64,000 bases of DNA from Hondaea fermentalgiana (GCA_014084085.1 NPFB01000010.1:1-64000), one strand, 5' to 3'; positions 11,065 through 21,016 are shown, counted from the first letter of the stretch. Notes: a model not told the origin generated them from the letters alone. Numbers and translations: made by a program.

Positions 11065-11672
11065 CATTCAATAGAACATGGACATGCGCTTAAGCGAGTC
11101 TTCAGGTACGTAAGTGAAACGAGAGAGATGTGTCTAACCTTGCTGGGAGTGTCGAAAGGAGAGGAAATGCGAATCAATGTCTTTACGGATGCCTCCTACA
11201 ACTCCGAGAAGGATCCTCATCGGAAGGGTACAACCGGGTACATTATAGCTATAGGATCGAGTCCGGTTCTCTGGCGAAGCACGCGCAATCAACCGTCGCC
11301 GGATCCAGCGCACACGCCGAGTTAATAGCAATCGATGAAGCGTACAAGAGAGCACTAGGCGTTAGGCACCTTCTGGAAGACCTTGGCATTAACGCAAGAG
11401 TTATCCGAGTGCATACCGATTCCGAGACCGTCATTACGCAACTGGAGAAGGGAGCGCTTACATCGGCTTCACGCCATATTACGAACCGCTTCATCAGGCT
11501 GACTTTCGAGCTCGACTTCGGGAACCTAGAACTGGTGCATGTTGCGGGAACGGATCAACCTGCCGACACTCTTACGAAAGCCTTGGGACGCCAAGATTTC
11601 GAGCGACATCGAGAGGCTCTGCTCAACGGCTGCCTTTTACTTCCAACAGGAGTACATAGGGTAATAACCTAG
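11065..11672 (+). pseudogene. Ty1/copia-type retrotransposon RNase H fragment, frameshifted
   Basis: The plus strand encodes the C-terminal end of a copia-type polyprotein. From 11077 it reads HGHALKRVFRYVSETRE, matching the connector before RNase H (H-x-A-L-K-R-V-x-R-Y-L). RNase H follows: Asp in VFTDASY, then after a frame change near 11285 (one base apparently missing) Glu in SSAHAEL, Asp in VHTDSE and Asp in QPADTLTK. All four expected acidic residues are present but in two frames. The frame closes at 11672 after a tail typical of copia elements (DFERHREALLNGC). Integrase and most of the reverse transcriptase are absent, so it is a dead 3' remnant. Confidence 0.85.
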
Positions 11673-11710
11673 CGAAGGAAAGGCCGCGGGGGCGTATCGA
11701 TCCACAATAA

Positions 11711-12092
11711 TGAAGTGGACATTCCTAAAGACCTGATGCCAGGCGGGAAACTGCTATAAGAGAGGTAGACACCCGACGACAAACGTCGGAAGGACACGAT
11801 GCAAGAACATTACGTCGCGCATGCACAACACGCCTGGTACATTCGGTGTGTACACCCAAAAAAACCTTAGTACAGTCATAGACCTACATGGCAGAAATGG
11901 ACCAGGGTCACGACTCTGGGACCACTGAGCCGAATAGACCTGGCAGCGACCAAACCCGATGCCAGAAGCCGGCAGAACCGAAACCCACCAGAATTGAACT
12001 ACACCAAAGCCTTCTCCGAGCAGCAGCGTGAGAAGCAATCAAACTACCTTCCCGTCTCGTGCTAGCCACGGAACGGAATTTTTTTACGTTTA
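11711..12092. repeat. Diverged direct repeat copy A (LTR-like)
   Basis: This stretch begins about 40 bp after the RNase H frame ends, where a copia 3' LTR would be expected. It shares several colinear blocks with 13078-13361: GAAGTGGAC..TTC near 11712, GACACGATGCAAGAAC at about 11793, ACCACTGAG and CTGGCAGCGAC at about 11921-11950, and GTGCTAGCCAC followed by TTTTTACGTTT at about 12059-12090. The blocks are roughly 70-90 percent alike by eye; the sequence between them is not. The LTR interpretation is inference. Confidence 0.5.
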
Positions 12093-12257
12093 TTGAAATT
12101 AACTTTTTCTTTCTACTCTTTAAGACCTCTGAGAAATCTCTGTCATCAAGGTTATGGGTTCTGAAATTGTTGCTTTCTGCGCCAGAGAAATGCAAGCTTT
12201 TGCAGAGGGGCTCGACGTTCCATTTTTACCCGAAGATATTCGCGAATATGCTCGATA

Positions 12258-12325
12258 TTCTTGTGCGTTTTCGCCACCAAGGGATGCAGGTCGCCAAGAC
12301 TTTCTTTGCGTATCAACATCGTAGG
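12258..12325 (-). pseudogene. TPR-array remnant, minus-strand part
   Basis: On the minus strand this reads RKESLGDLHPLVAKTHKNI, a degenerate half of a kinesin-light-chain-type TPR unit. It is in the same orientation as the main array at 12506-13085 but is separated from it by an inverted unit. Confidence 0.6.
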
Positions 12326-12330
12326 TGCGT

Positions 12331-12505
12331 GTGACTCACAAGGCCGCTACGAGGGGGTTCTGCGCTGCCAATTCACAAGGACAATCTTGGCTACCGGCAT
12401 CCCTTGGCGTCGAGCACGCTCAGCAACATCGCCATGATGTACGATTCACAGGGCCGCTACACGGAGGCCTTGGCGTATTCCGAAGAAGCGCTGTTGCTGA
12501 GCGTT
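12331..12505 (+). pseudogene. Inverted TPR unit within the broken TPR array
   Basis: On the plus strand this encodes about one TPR unit (LGYRHPLASSTLSNIAMMYD, then SQGRYTEALAYSEEALLLS) preceded by part of another (DSQGRY near 12331). The flanking TPR sequence on both sides is in the opposite orientation, so this piece has been inverted or is a head-to-head copy. A stop follows at about 12508. Confidence 0.7.
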
Positions 12506-13085
12506 TGAGCCACATCAAGATGCCGGTCGCCAAGACATTCCTTCTCAATCGACAACGTTTCCTCGTAGTACGCCAAGGTCTCCTCGTAGCGGCATTATGA
12601 GTCATACACTGTGGCGATGTTGTTGAGCGTGATCGCCACATCGGATGCCGGTCGCCAAGACTTTCCTTCTTAATCGACAGCGCTTCCTCGTAGTACGGCA
12701 AGGCCTCCTCGTCGCGACTTTGTGAGTCGTACACGCTGGCGATGTTGTGTAGCGTGGCCGCCACTGAGAAATGCCAGTCGCCAAGACTTTCCCTGTAAAT
12801 CGATAGCGCTTCGTAGTACGCCAAGGCCTCCTCGCAGCGGCCTTGGCGGTAATACACGTCGGCGATGTTGTTGAGCGTGGCCGCCACTAAGGGATGCCGG
12901 TCGCCGAGACTTTCCCTGTAAATCGATAGCGCTTCCTTGAAGTATGACAAAGCCTCCTCGTTGCGAACTTGAGCATTATATACTGGCGATGGTGTTGACC
13001 GTGTTCGCCACATTGAAATGGTGGTCGCCTAATTTTCCTTTTGAACCGAAAGCGAATCTATATTGAACTACGACAAAGAAGTGGA
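12506..13085 (-). pseudogene. Broken kinesin-light-chain-like TPR array
   Basis: The minus strand encodes at least four tandem 42-residue TPR units with the signature A-L-x-Y-x-E-A-L-S-I-x-x-E-S-L-G-D-R-H-P-x-V-A. Three are in one frame (about 12660-13000). The frame then changes near 12645: reading on gives Arg/Thr-rich nonsense, while a neighbouring frame restores TPR sequence (GDRHLDVAQTLSN near 12510-12550). A further unit is frame-disrupted near 13015-13080 (SLSVQKEN). One unit lacks a codon (EALAYYEALS). The 126-bp DNA periodicity is obvious in words such as GATGCCGGTCGCCAAGACTT. The array has no start and no intact end, so it is a pseudogene. Confidence 0.8.
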
Positions 13086-13361
13086 CCTTCTCAAAGATCA
13101 ATGTCAGGAGGGAAAGTCAGATAATCGATAGATACATTGAAGGAACACGATGCAGGAACAACGACTTCTGCATCTAATTTGCGCCTTGAGAAGGCGCAAA
13201 GTTTGAAACCAGCACAAGGCTGCGCCAAAAGTTCGCGCCAGAACCCCGACCCGCGCCCAAATCAGCATAGGGGAACCAGGCTGCTGGCCTGGTACTGCTG
13301 AGACGAGCAAGCCAGGCAGCGACTAGTGCTCGCCACAAAGGAGAATACCTTTTACGTTTCT
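13078..13361. repeat. Diverged direct repeat copy B (LTR-like)
   Basis: This shares colinear blocks with 11711-12092: GAAGTGGACC..TTC at the start, GAACACGATGCAGGAAC, CTGCTGAG, GCCAGGCAGCGACT, and GTGCTCGCCAC followed by CTTTTACGTTT at the end. It lies immediately beyond the broken TPR array, so the pair brackets the array. It contains a perfect hairpin at 13178-13200. Confidence 0.5.
13178..13200. repeat. Perfect 10-bp hairpin
   Basis: TTTGCGCCTT is followed by GAG and then the exact complement AAGGCGCAAA. The hairpin lies in repeat copy B and is not obvious in copy A. Its function is unknown. Confidence 0.8.
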
Positions 13362-15910
13362 AATGATCCAGGAGGCTATGGTAGTTTACCTCTTGGATGA
13401 ATGGTATGACTTTGTGAGCGTGCTGAGTGTCAAGTGCAACCTTTAAACGGAGCGGGTTTATCTCTATTGGCTCGTTCTTCAAGGTTTCGCATGTACCGCG
13501 GATAGGCCGTAGCAAGCAAGCAAGCAAGCAAGCTCTTGCACAAGTTGTAGGGTCTCTAGTTTTGAGTGAACAATTCTTCCTCTTGACAGTGAGTCATGGT
13601 CAATGGTAGTTGAAAGATGCCGACCAGCAAGAACGCCGACAAAAGCAGACAAGAAAAAGAAGTATGTTACTGTGTAGGATTTTCAGGCGTCAATTCCTTT
13701 CAAAAATGCTTACATCGACAAGCGATAGGAATTCTGTTTGTCATTTTTCCGCGAGAATTAAAGCATAAAAAACTAGGATTCTCATCGATCAAGTCCTTGC
13801 AGATGCTTAAGCAGACAAGAAGTCGGAGATCGTTTGTTACGCTTGTGCGCAGACTTATCGAAATTTGTCGATTGAAATGAGTTGTTTTTTCTTGATCGGA
13901 TTGTGCTCGCATATGGATGGAAAAGGCGAGTGTGACCAACAAGCTCGTGTCGCGAAAGAGCGATTTGTCATATCAAACAAATTAGGTTGCATGGTGGTCG
14001 ATCCAAGCACGGCTCTTCCTTTGTTTTCTTGCCAATGCTAACTAACTGGCTTCCTCTTGCGTAGATCCAGGGTTTTGTTCGACAAGGAACCTTCCGATTC
14101 GATCTTGCGCAATGAGCATACACGTGCGACGTCACATCATCTCTCCAGCGCAGCTCTTGCCTTTTTTCTCGGCCTGCAGACACATCATTCACGCAGTGCG
14201 GCGCCGTAGCGGTCACGGCCACACCTACCACCAGCCTCGCTCTACCAGTTTCCAAGACTCCCTTCGAGCACGGAAGTCGGCAGTGCAGCGCGCAGTCCCT
14301 CTCCTCGCGGCCGATGATCATTCGCGCCTCCCGACAAGCTCCGCGGAACTTCGATTAGGGCTCGGCCTTGAGCTCACGGTCTCGCCAGGACCGGGGACCT
14401 CGAGCCTTCCGCACTAGGTGTGGGGCCCGTTCCGCGCAGTGCCTACTATCCCCACAGCCACGGGCGCGCGTTCACACAGCGTGTACGTGGCGTGGGAGAG
14501 GGCCTGGAGGCCCAGTGACGGCGGCCTCGAAAGCGCCGATGATTCCCTCGACCAACCAGGCAAGCAATCAAGCCTCCACGATGCAGCCTTGGCCGCAGCC
14601 GTCTGCACCTTTTCGTCGATCTTCGAATCGTCCGCCGCGAGCGCGTCGCGGCCGTGCGTCGTCTTGTATTCATTCCTTTGCGGCACAGTCAGCCACGCGT
14701 CATCGGTCCATCTACTGCTACTACTCTCTATGCCAGGCCGGGCCAGACTCGGCTGTGTGCACGCGCAGGCCTCTGTGTGTGTTTTGTGGTGTGTAGTCCA
14801 TCCCGCTCCAAGCGGCCTCACATCAATCAAGTCCGGTCTGGGCACTGCAAGTTCGGCCAATGCCCCGCTCGCACGCGACGCAGGCGTTGCGCGGCAGGTG
14901 CTCTGCTGCTGCAGGTGCCGCCGGTACTGGCTGCAGGTGCTGCAGGCTGGCTGCAGCAGCAGCTGCAGCTGCCAAGAGGGCGCAACAACGGCGAATTGGA
15001 GGCGGACCCGCCCGGGCCTGGTCGGGGTTTCAGCCGGCAGGCCGGGTGCCCTGACCCGAGCCAGCCGCGGCTTTTGACCGAGTTTTGGAGCTCGATTCGA
15101 GGGCAGCCGCACCGCGCTCTACGCGACGCACAGCACAGACGGTTGGCCGGCGGACGGCTAGCTGCCTCGCGGCCCGCTGCGGCATCAATGGCAAGCCAAA
15201 CCTGCGCAGCTTTGGCTTTGGCCGGTCAAGACTTTCATGTTCGCGGCTTATCTTGTTTTGTTCCTTCGTCGAAATAGCTGGGTTCTTGCGGCGGCTGGTT
15301 TGTGGGTCGAAGACCTGGAGGGTGGTGAGGTCCGCCTTCGCGAGAGCAGGCTACGACTTGGACGTCGATTGCTTTTGTCAGAGAAAGGTGTCGCGTCGTG
15401 CCGCCCTTGCCTTGCCTTGCCTTGCCTTGCTTTGCCTTGCCTTGCCTTGCCTTGCCTTGCCTTGCCTTGCTTTGCAGCTGCAGCAAGCTAGCTAACAAAC
15501 CGTACGCTGCCCGAGCGACGACGCATGCCGTGCCATGAGGAAGCAAGGTTTCCCGCGAAGTTCGAGGCGTCGGAAGCTTTCTCTCTAACTAACAGTAAGA
15601 AAGCCGTGCGAATGCAGGCCTTCTTTCCTTGTCGCGGCTCGAGTCCACGGGGTTTCCGACAAGCCTCCGTGGCAGCGTCTGCGGCGGAGGGAGGGCAAGC
15701 GAGAAGGAAGGCGGATGGATGCAGTGCAAGGAGGGAGTCGAGATGGCGGTAAAATAGTCAAAAGATAAAAAATGGGCAGGCTAGGTTGGTTGGTCGGCGC
15801 GCGTCATCCGCCCGGTCACACTGGGGCGCCTTCGCGGCCGTCAATAAAGAACACATGTTGACAGAGAAAAAAGGGATGGGAGCCTCGCGAAGACGGGCGG
15901 GCTCGCTGGC
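13362..15910. other. Intergenic region, no supported gene
   Basis: From 13362 to about 14100 the sequence has moderate GC with a CAAG run at 13511-13533. From 14100 onward it becomes GC-rich with overlapping open frames on both strands and no recognisable protein. A CCTTG array lies at 15404-15475. The last 150 bp are downstream of the minus-strand AP2 gene and hold its 3' untranslated region; AATAAA on the plus strand near 15843 is on the wrong strand for that gene. Confidence 0.5.
15404..15475. repeat. CCTTG pentanucleotide microsatellite
   Basis: About fourteen copies of a 5-base unit (CCTTG, two copies altered to CTTTG). The reverse-complement unit GGCAA forms another array at 49765-49846. 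Confidence 0.9.
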
Positions 15911-16882
15911 TTAGAGGACGTTGGTGAGCTCGGAAAGGTCAATGTTGGGGTTGGCGGCGAGCTTTGCCACGGCGAGGTCGTAGGCACGCTTGGCGTCCAT
16001 TTCGACCTTGTAGTAGCCGACGTGCTTGCGGCGGCCACGGATCTTGATTTGGGCGACCCAGCGCTGCGTCCGCTTGTACCAGCAAACGCCGCGGTACTTG
16101 GAGGTCAGGGTGCGCTGCTTGGGCTTCTCGTCCTTGTTCGCGGTTGCGGTCGAGGTCTTCTTGGAGGTGGTGGAGCTCGCCGTGGGCGAGATGGAGGGGC
16201 CATTGGCGCGCTTGAACTCGGAGGTGCCAGGCATGACACGTCGGACCTTGGGCGCGCGCGAGGCGGTTTTGTTCGTAGTCGAGGTGGCGGCCGATGGCGG
16301 CTTGTACTCCTCGTCGTCCTCGTCAGCGTCCGTGTGGTCGGTATCCTCGTCGGCAAAGAGCTCGAGAGCGAGGGCCGCGGATGCGCGCTTGCGCTTGCGC
16401 GAGGGCATCTGCTGCTGGTTGCTGCCAAAGCTTTCCTCGAGAAACTCCGGGGTCGGCGACTGGGTGCGAGTGACGTCGCTCGAAGGCGAGGCTGGCAGCT
16501 CCCAGTAGGCCTCGGTCTGATAATGTTGCTGGTGCTGGTGCTGGTGCATGTGCATGTCGTGGTGCTGCGCGAACTGAGGCTGGCCGTAGGCTTGGTGGTA
16601 AGGGTCCTCGTTGGCTGGGGCGCCAATGACGTCGCCAAAGATGTTGTCATCGACGAGAAGGTCGTCGATGGACCTCATGAGCAGGGCATCCTCGTCCTCG
16701 AAGTCGATGGCGAGGTTGTTGCTCTGCGCCGGAGCTTGTGCGGGCACGGGCGCGGCCACCGGCGCAGGCGCGGTGGTGGCGACGTTCTCCTGCACGTGGT
16801 GCATGTGTCCGACAAATCCTTCCTCGGTCTGGGGCGGAAACCAGGTGGCGAAGCTGTCGTCCATCATGCTGTAAGAGTCCAT
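15911..16882 (-). CDS. AP2/ERF-domain protein, probable transcription factor
   Basis: The protein is 323 residues. A single AP2 DNA-binding domain lies at residues about 261-310 near the C-terminus (SKYRGVCWYKRTQRWVAQIK, then GRRKHVGYY and AYDLAV), with the conserved YRGV, RW-x-A-x-I, HVGYY and A-x-x-AYD positions of plant AP2/ERF domains. The N-terminal part is acidic and Gln/His-rich (residues 60-140), followed by a Lys/Arg patch (SRKRKRASA) that could be a nuclear localisation signal and a Ser/Thr/Lys linker. This layout suggests an activator with a C-terminal DNA-binding domain; targets are unknown. The start at 16882 is an ATG opening MDSYSMMDDSF. A second gene with a nearly identical AP2 core lies at 46481-47374. 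Confidence 0.88.
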   Translation of the reverse strand: MDSYSMMDDSFATWFPPQTEEGFVGHMHHVQENVATTAPAPVAAPVPAQAPAQSNNLAIDFEDEDALLMRSIDDLLVDDNIFGDVIGAPANEDPYHQAYGQPQFAQHHDMHMHQHQHQQHYQTEAYWELPASPSSDVTRTQSPTPEFLEESFGSNQQQMPSRKRKRASAALALELFADEDTDHTDADEDDEEYKPPSAATSTTNKTASRAPKVRRVMPGTSEFKRANGPSISPTASSTTSKKTSTATANKDEKPKQRTLTSKYRGVCWYKRTQRWVAQIKIRGRRKHVGYYKVEMDAKRAYDLAVAKLAANPNIDLSELTNVL

Positions 16883-18220
16883 TCTCGCTTGGTCTGCGAC
16901 CTTGTCCTCTACTCTAGTCTACGCTGTTCTGCTCTGCTCTACTTTGCTTCTGCTTCGTTGCTCTGTTCCGGGCAGGGCACAGGGCGTCCTTGTTATCAAG
17001 GTCCAAAACGATTGAATTGGTCTGTCCGGGTGCTGTCTCGCCGTAAGGGTTTTGGGTTTGCCGCTACGCGCGCCGCGCGGCCACTTCGGCGGCGCCCTTA
17101 GCCTCCCTTCCCGCCTATTGCTTCGCAGCGCCCTCCCTTTATCCCCGTAAGTCAACAATCCACTCTGCACACTCGCCCAAACCGCGCTTCTGCCATCGGG
17201 CGGTCTAAAAATCGCCTTCCTTTCCTTTCCCTTCCCTTCCTTCCAGCCTTTCTCTACTCCTTTTTCCCCCCTTACTCTTTCTTTCTTCCTTCCTTCCTTG
17301 CTTTCTTTCCTGCTTTCTCTCCTCCGTTTACAAGGGGACGTGCCGGCGCCGTCCCCATAGGCCGCGCTAGGCGCCAGCTAGGCGGCGCGCGCGCCCCCGA
17401 GTCTTGGCGAAAAACAGACCGACCGACCGACCGGGCGCGCGGCCGGCCGGCCGATCGCCATCGAAGCCACGAGGCCGCGCGAGGCGGGCGAGCTGCGCGA
17501 GGCGCNNNNNNNNNNNNNNNNNNNNNNNNNNNNNNNNNNNNNNNNNNNNNNNNNNNNNNNNNNNNNNNNNNNNNNNNNNNNNNNNNNNNNNNNNNNNNNN
17601 NNNNNCCCCCCAAAAAAAAAAAAAATAATAATAATAATAGAAACCTTTTCCCACTTTCATCCTTGGAACTCTCCATTTTATCTTCGACGCCTTGTGATGC
17701 CGCATTTTCATCCTTTCGACTCGCTGCTCGTGTGATTTCTCAACGTGTTCTATTCGCCAATGTACTACATGGTCTACTAGGCCTAGGTAGTATGAGCGAG
17801 CGCAAAGAGCTCATTCCCTTCCCCATCCAGCCCACATTGTATTCGGTCATCGGTCGCAGCCGCTCTCATTGGGCCTAGATAAGGGCGATCGATCGATTGC
17901 TAGTTTGCAGAAACAAAACGACTTGAAGGAGGTGCCTCGACGTGCGAACGAGCGTGCGCGCGAACGAGCGTGCGTGCGTGAGGACGCGCGTGCGCAGACG
18001 ACAGGGCAGACGGCCTGCCCGCCCACGGTCAATAGGCAGATCTGACTGACGAGGCACACAGAGAGGAGAGAGAGGAATTGAGACAGCCCGCGAGGCGAAG
18101 GCTTCGTCCATCCAGCCCGGATACAACGCGCCTTGGGCTGGACAGTCCCAGTGCCACGCCCGCGCGACCGCGGAACCGCGCAGACGCGCAAGATTCCCTT
18201 TTGCAAGCGATCATAGGAAG
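16883..18220. other. Divergent intergenic region with an assembly gap
   Basis: It lies between the minus-strand AP2 gene and the plus-strand VPS37 gene, so it probably contains both promoters. It holds a pyrimidine-rich stretch (17215-17330, CTTTCC/CCTTCC words), a 100-N gap at 17506-17605, and then C and A homopolymers with a short ATA repeat. GTGCGCGAACGAGC words repeat near 17940-17990. No gene is supported. Confidence 0.55.
17506..17605. other. Assembly gap of 100 N
   Basis: Exactly 100 N bases, the usual placeholder for a gap of unknown size. It is followed by a C run and an A run, sequence that often breaks assemblies. Confidence 0.95.
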
Positions 18221-19357
18221 ATGTACGGCATGAGTGGCGGGGGCATGCACCTGGACAGGAATGCGCAAATCGACGAGCTTCTGAACACGCACCCGCAATG
18301 CAAATTCACTCCCGAGAGGGGGGAGCTTGACTTTGCGCTGCAACTGAAGCGCCGCGACCGCTCGGACATTGTCATTATTCGCATTAAGTTGCCCACTGAC
18401 TTTCCCATCGAAGCTCCGCGCGCCGTCGTGATCACCGAAAATGTGCGACACCCCTGGATCGACCCGAACGGGCTCATCATCGGCTGCAGCAGTCTGAACT
18501 TGTGGACCTCGCGCAGTCGACTTGCCACGGTGGTCTCCGACATTCTCAATCAATTCATCTCTATGCCACCACAAATCGGAAGCATGTCCTCGTACTCATC
18601 GTCAACGTCGTCGCCATCCCCTTCTTCTTCGTCGTCGTCAACACCTTATCCGTCCTTATCGCAACGCAGACAGTCAACGTCAACCCCGCCGGGCGCTCGT
18701 GCGAGCAGCAGCGGCTATCAGCCTCGAACTTCGATGCCGTCCCGCCAGCCATACGGGATGTCAACGTCTTCGTCCTCGTACACGAATCGAAACAAGACTG
18801 ACACTTCGGACCAAGACTCGGCCGACATGGATGGCGTCTTCATTCCCCCCGTTCCCGATAGGATTGACGAGCTCGATGGGAAAACTCAGGCCGAGCTGGA
18901 GAAACTGCTCAACGACGAGGACGAGCTCGAAAAGTTTTTCAAGTCTCTTCCCATGCCAACAATGACTAATGAGTTCAAGTCAACGATTCTCAAGAGTAAC
19001 GTGGCGCAAGCAGAGAAAAACCTCTCCTTTAAGGAAAATATTGAACAGCTCCAAGCAGAAGTCCTCAAATTGCAAGAGGAAGCTGTTCCCAAATGGAATG
19101 CTTACAAGGAGCTTGAGACCCGTCAGAACGAGTCAATGCGACGATACGATCCGCTCCGGCTCCTCACGCAACTAGAGTCGAGTTGCAACAAACTGGATGA
19201 CGAATCTGAGCTTCTTGCCAGCGAATTTCTCGCCGAGGAGATCTCTCTACCAGATTTTATCAAACGCCAGATCGAGCTTCGCAAACTGTACCACCTTAGA
19301 AAAGCCAAGGCAGAGCGTTTCCGCATCGAGCTCAAGCGCTCGGCTTCGACGCAATAG
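18221..19357 (+). CDS. ESCRT-I subunit VPS37A-like (UEV-like plus Mod(r) domain)
   Basis: The protein is 378 residues. Residues about 10-110 resemble an inactive ubiquitin-conjugating (UEV) fold: strands around FTPERGELDFAL, a FPIEAPRAVVI strand, and RHPWIDPNGLIIG in the position of the E2 active-site region but without a catalytic Cys. A Ser/Thr/Pro linker follows (about 120-205). Residues about 215-370 form a helical coiled-coil region of the Mod(r) type (ELEKLLNDEDELEKFFKSLP, then LPDFIKRQIELRKLYHLRK). UEV-like plus Mod(r) is the layout of VPS37A, the ESCRT-I subunit that sorts ubiquitinated cargo into multivesicular endosomes. The ATG at 18221 has A at -3. It converges with the minus-strand gene beginning at 19637. 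Confidence 0.85.
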   Translation: MYGMSGGGMHLDRNAQIDELLNTHPQCKFTPERGELDFALQLKRRDRSDIVIIRIKLPTDFPIEAPRAVVITENVRHPWIDPNGLIIGCSSLNLWTSRSRLATVVSDILNQFISMPPQIGSMSSYSSSTSSPSPSSSSSSTPYPSLSQRRQSTSTPPGARASSSGYQPRTSMPSRQPYGMSTSSSSYTNRNKTDTSDQDSADMDGVFIPPVPDRIDELDGKTQAELEKLLNDEDELEKFFKSLPMPTMTNEFKSTILKSNVAQAEKNLSFKENIEQLQAEVLKLQEEAVPKWNAYKELETRQNESMRRYDPLRLLTQLESSCNKLDDESELLASEFLAEEISLPDFIKRQIELRKLYHLRKAKAERFRIELKRSASTQ

Positions 19358-19636
19358 ACTTTCGGACCTCAACGAAAGTAAAGAGGTCTTGACCTGCTGC
19401 GCGCTCCTTCTTTCTCTGTTCTTTTGTAGTTTGCTTTCAAAAAAAAGCTTTGAGATGGTCGGCCTACATATACCGCACTGCAGACCTCAAAATTGTCATT
19501 CGTCAAATGCTCGCTGTGCTGAGGGCAAATTGCCTCTTGTTTTAGGTATTCTAGTTTCTTACACTACCTACACACTGTGGAAAAGACATCATCCATCGTC
19601 CACGCATGATATACTTTGTTTTGTTGGTTTTTAGGC

Positions 19637-21016
19637 CTATCGTCGATCGGATCGCACGGGCGCTAAAAGTTTGGACTCGTGCAGCGACCGGACTGGACTT
19701 CGCATACCCCGTGGGAGGTTCGCGAGAAGAGACGCTTGCGGATTCGGCACCACGACCGGCCCTGGTCGTCGTTTCGGCTTCACTTCTTCTACTTCGTTAT
19801 TCTTCTTCTTGGTAGTGGTGGTGGTCGCAGTGGTGGTAGTTACCACCCGGCCCGCAGCCTGGACAGGCGAAGGAAGCGCCAGTCGTTTTTTCTGAGCAAT
19901 GCGCGCCTCCTTTGCTGCGCGTGATCGATCTTCGAGTTCCTGATGCAAATGCTCCCGTGCTTCATTGCACGACGACTGCACGCGGTGCAGACTTTTGCGT
20001 TCGGCATGCAGTGCGTCAACGATTCTGTCTAATTTCTGCAAAAAAGTTTCCTCGTCCACCTCTCGCTCATGCACAAACGCCACGTGCAAACGTTGCATGT
20101 CGGCTTTCAAAGCGCTCACACGCTGATCAGAAGCCTGCAGACTGGCAAATTCATTAGCAGAGATCTCTGCTTCACTCTTGGGAATGACCAGTTCCCCTCG
20201 ATCCGCATGCCCATCGCTTTCATCTCCAATGCCAACGTGCGGCACGCTGAGCTCGCTTCCCAGAGAAGCCATCTCTGCGACAACTTCGCTTGGTGCGTGC
20301 TTGTCCAATCGATTATTCGGATGATCACCATCACTTGCACTACCGCAGTCTTCACTCCCGGACGAGCGCCTTCGCCTCCTCCGTGATTTGACCCGTTTCG
20401 TAGTTTTGTGCGTTTTCAGCTCTTTTGCTTTGTTCTTTTCGGGACTGTCATTTGTAAGACGAGAAGTGCGATGCAAGCTACCGTCTGAAGGACGCGCACA
20501 CCACGAAGCCATCGAAAGGTAGGCCTTTTCGACCTCTTCAGCTTTTTCGCGTCGACGGGTCTTTTGTTTGGCACTGATTCTTTTCTTGTGTTTCTTCTTG
20601 TTTGCCTTCAACAGCTTCAGTTGTTCTCGCCTTTTAGCCTTCCCTTCGCTCTTTTGATTTGCCTCGTTAACAGTTTCTGAGAGACTTTCCTCACCCGCGA
20701 TCGCGCTCGATGCAGCGACCTTGTCGTCCATCGTCAGCAATCCAGGACGATCATTATCGTCACAATCCACGGATGAATGATGGCTCTCCTCGGCACTTCG
20801 ATCTTCTACAATGCGACGTGTACCTTCATGTGCATGTGCAACTGCATCTTCGTCTTCATCTTCATCGTTCTTTATGTCTGACTTCTTCCCCATCGCTTGT
20901 TTCTTTTTTTTTCCGAACTCCGTCTCGACCTCGCCCTTCTCGTCGTCGGTAGAGACCTCCTCGACCACTGAAGCTCCTTCGTCCCCAGAGCCTTGCTCGC
21001 GCGGAGACCCCGCCAT
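19637..21016 (-). CDS. Basic coiled-coil protein of unknown function
   Basis: The protein is 459 residues from the ATG at 21016 (MAGSPREQGSGDEG). A longer frame begins at an ATG at 21370, but the extra 118 residues are Ala/Pro/Arg-rich with no recognisable feature and would leave little room for a leader. The N-terminal third is acidic (about residues 1-115). The middle has long Lys/Arg runs suited to nuclear or nucleolar localisation (KANKKKHKKRISAKQK, KRVKSRRRRRRSSGS). A predicted coiled coil lies around residues 300-390 (ALKADMQRLHVAFVHERE). The C-terminus is again basic with a Thr repeat. I do not recognise a family. It is transcribed divergently from the dynein gene. Confidence 0.7.
   Translation of the reverse strand: MAGSPREQGSGDEGASVVEEVSTDDEKGEVETEFGKKKKQAMGKKSDIKNDEDEDEDAVAHAHEGTRRIVEDRSAEESHHSSVDCDDNDRPGLLTMDDKVAASSAIAGEESLSETVNEANQKSEGKAKRREQLKLLKANKKKHKKRISAKQKTRRREKAEEVEKAYLSMASWCARPSDGSLHRTSRLTNDSPEKNKAKELKTHKTTKRVKSRRRRRRSSGSEDCGSASDGDHPNNRLDKHAPSEVVAEMASLGSELSVPHVGIGDESDGHADRGELVIPKSEAEISANEFASLQASDQRVSALKADMQRLHVAFVHEREVDEETFLQKLDRIVDALHAERKSLHRVQSSCNEAREHLHQELEDRSRAAKEARIAQKKRLALPSPVQAAGRVVTTTTATTTTTKKKNNEVEEVKPKRRPGPVVVPNPQASLLANLPRGMRSPVRSLHESKLLAPVRSDRR

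Noticed and set aside
16022..17101. 359-codon plus-strand frame
   Set aside because: It is the antisense shadow of the AP2 gene; its Gly/Arg/Leu-rich translation has no domain.
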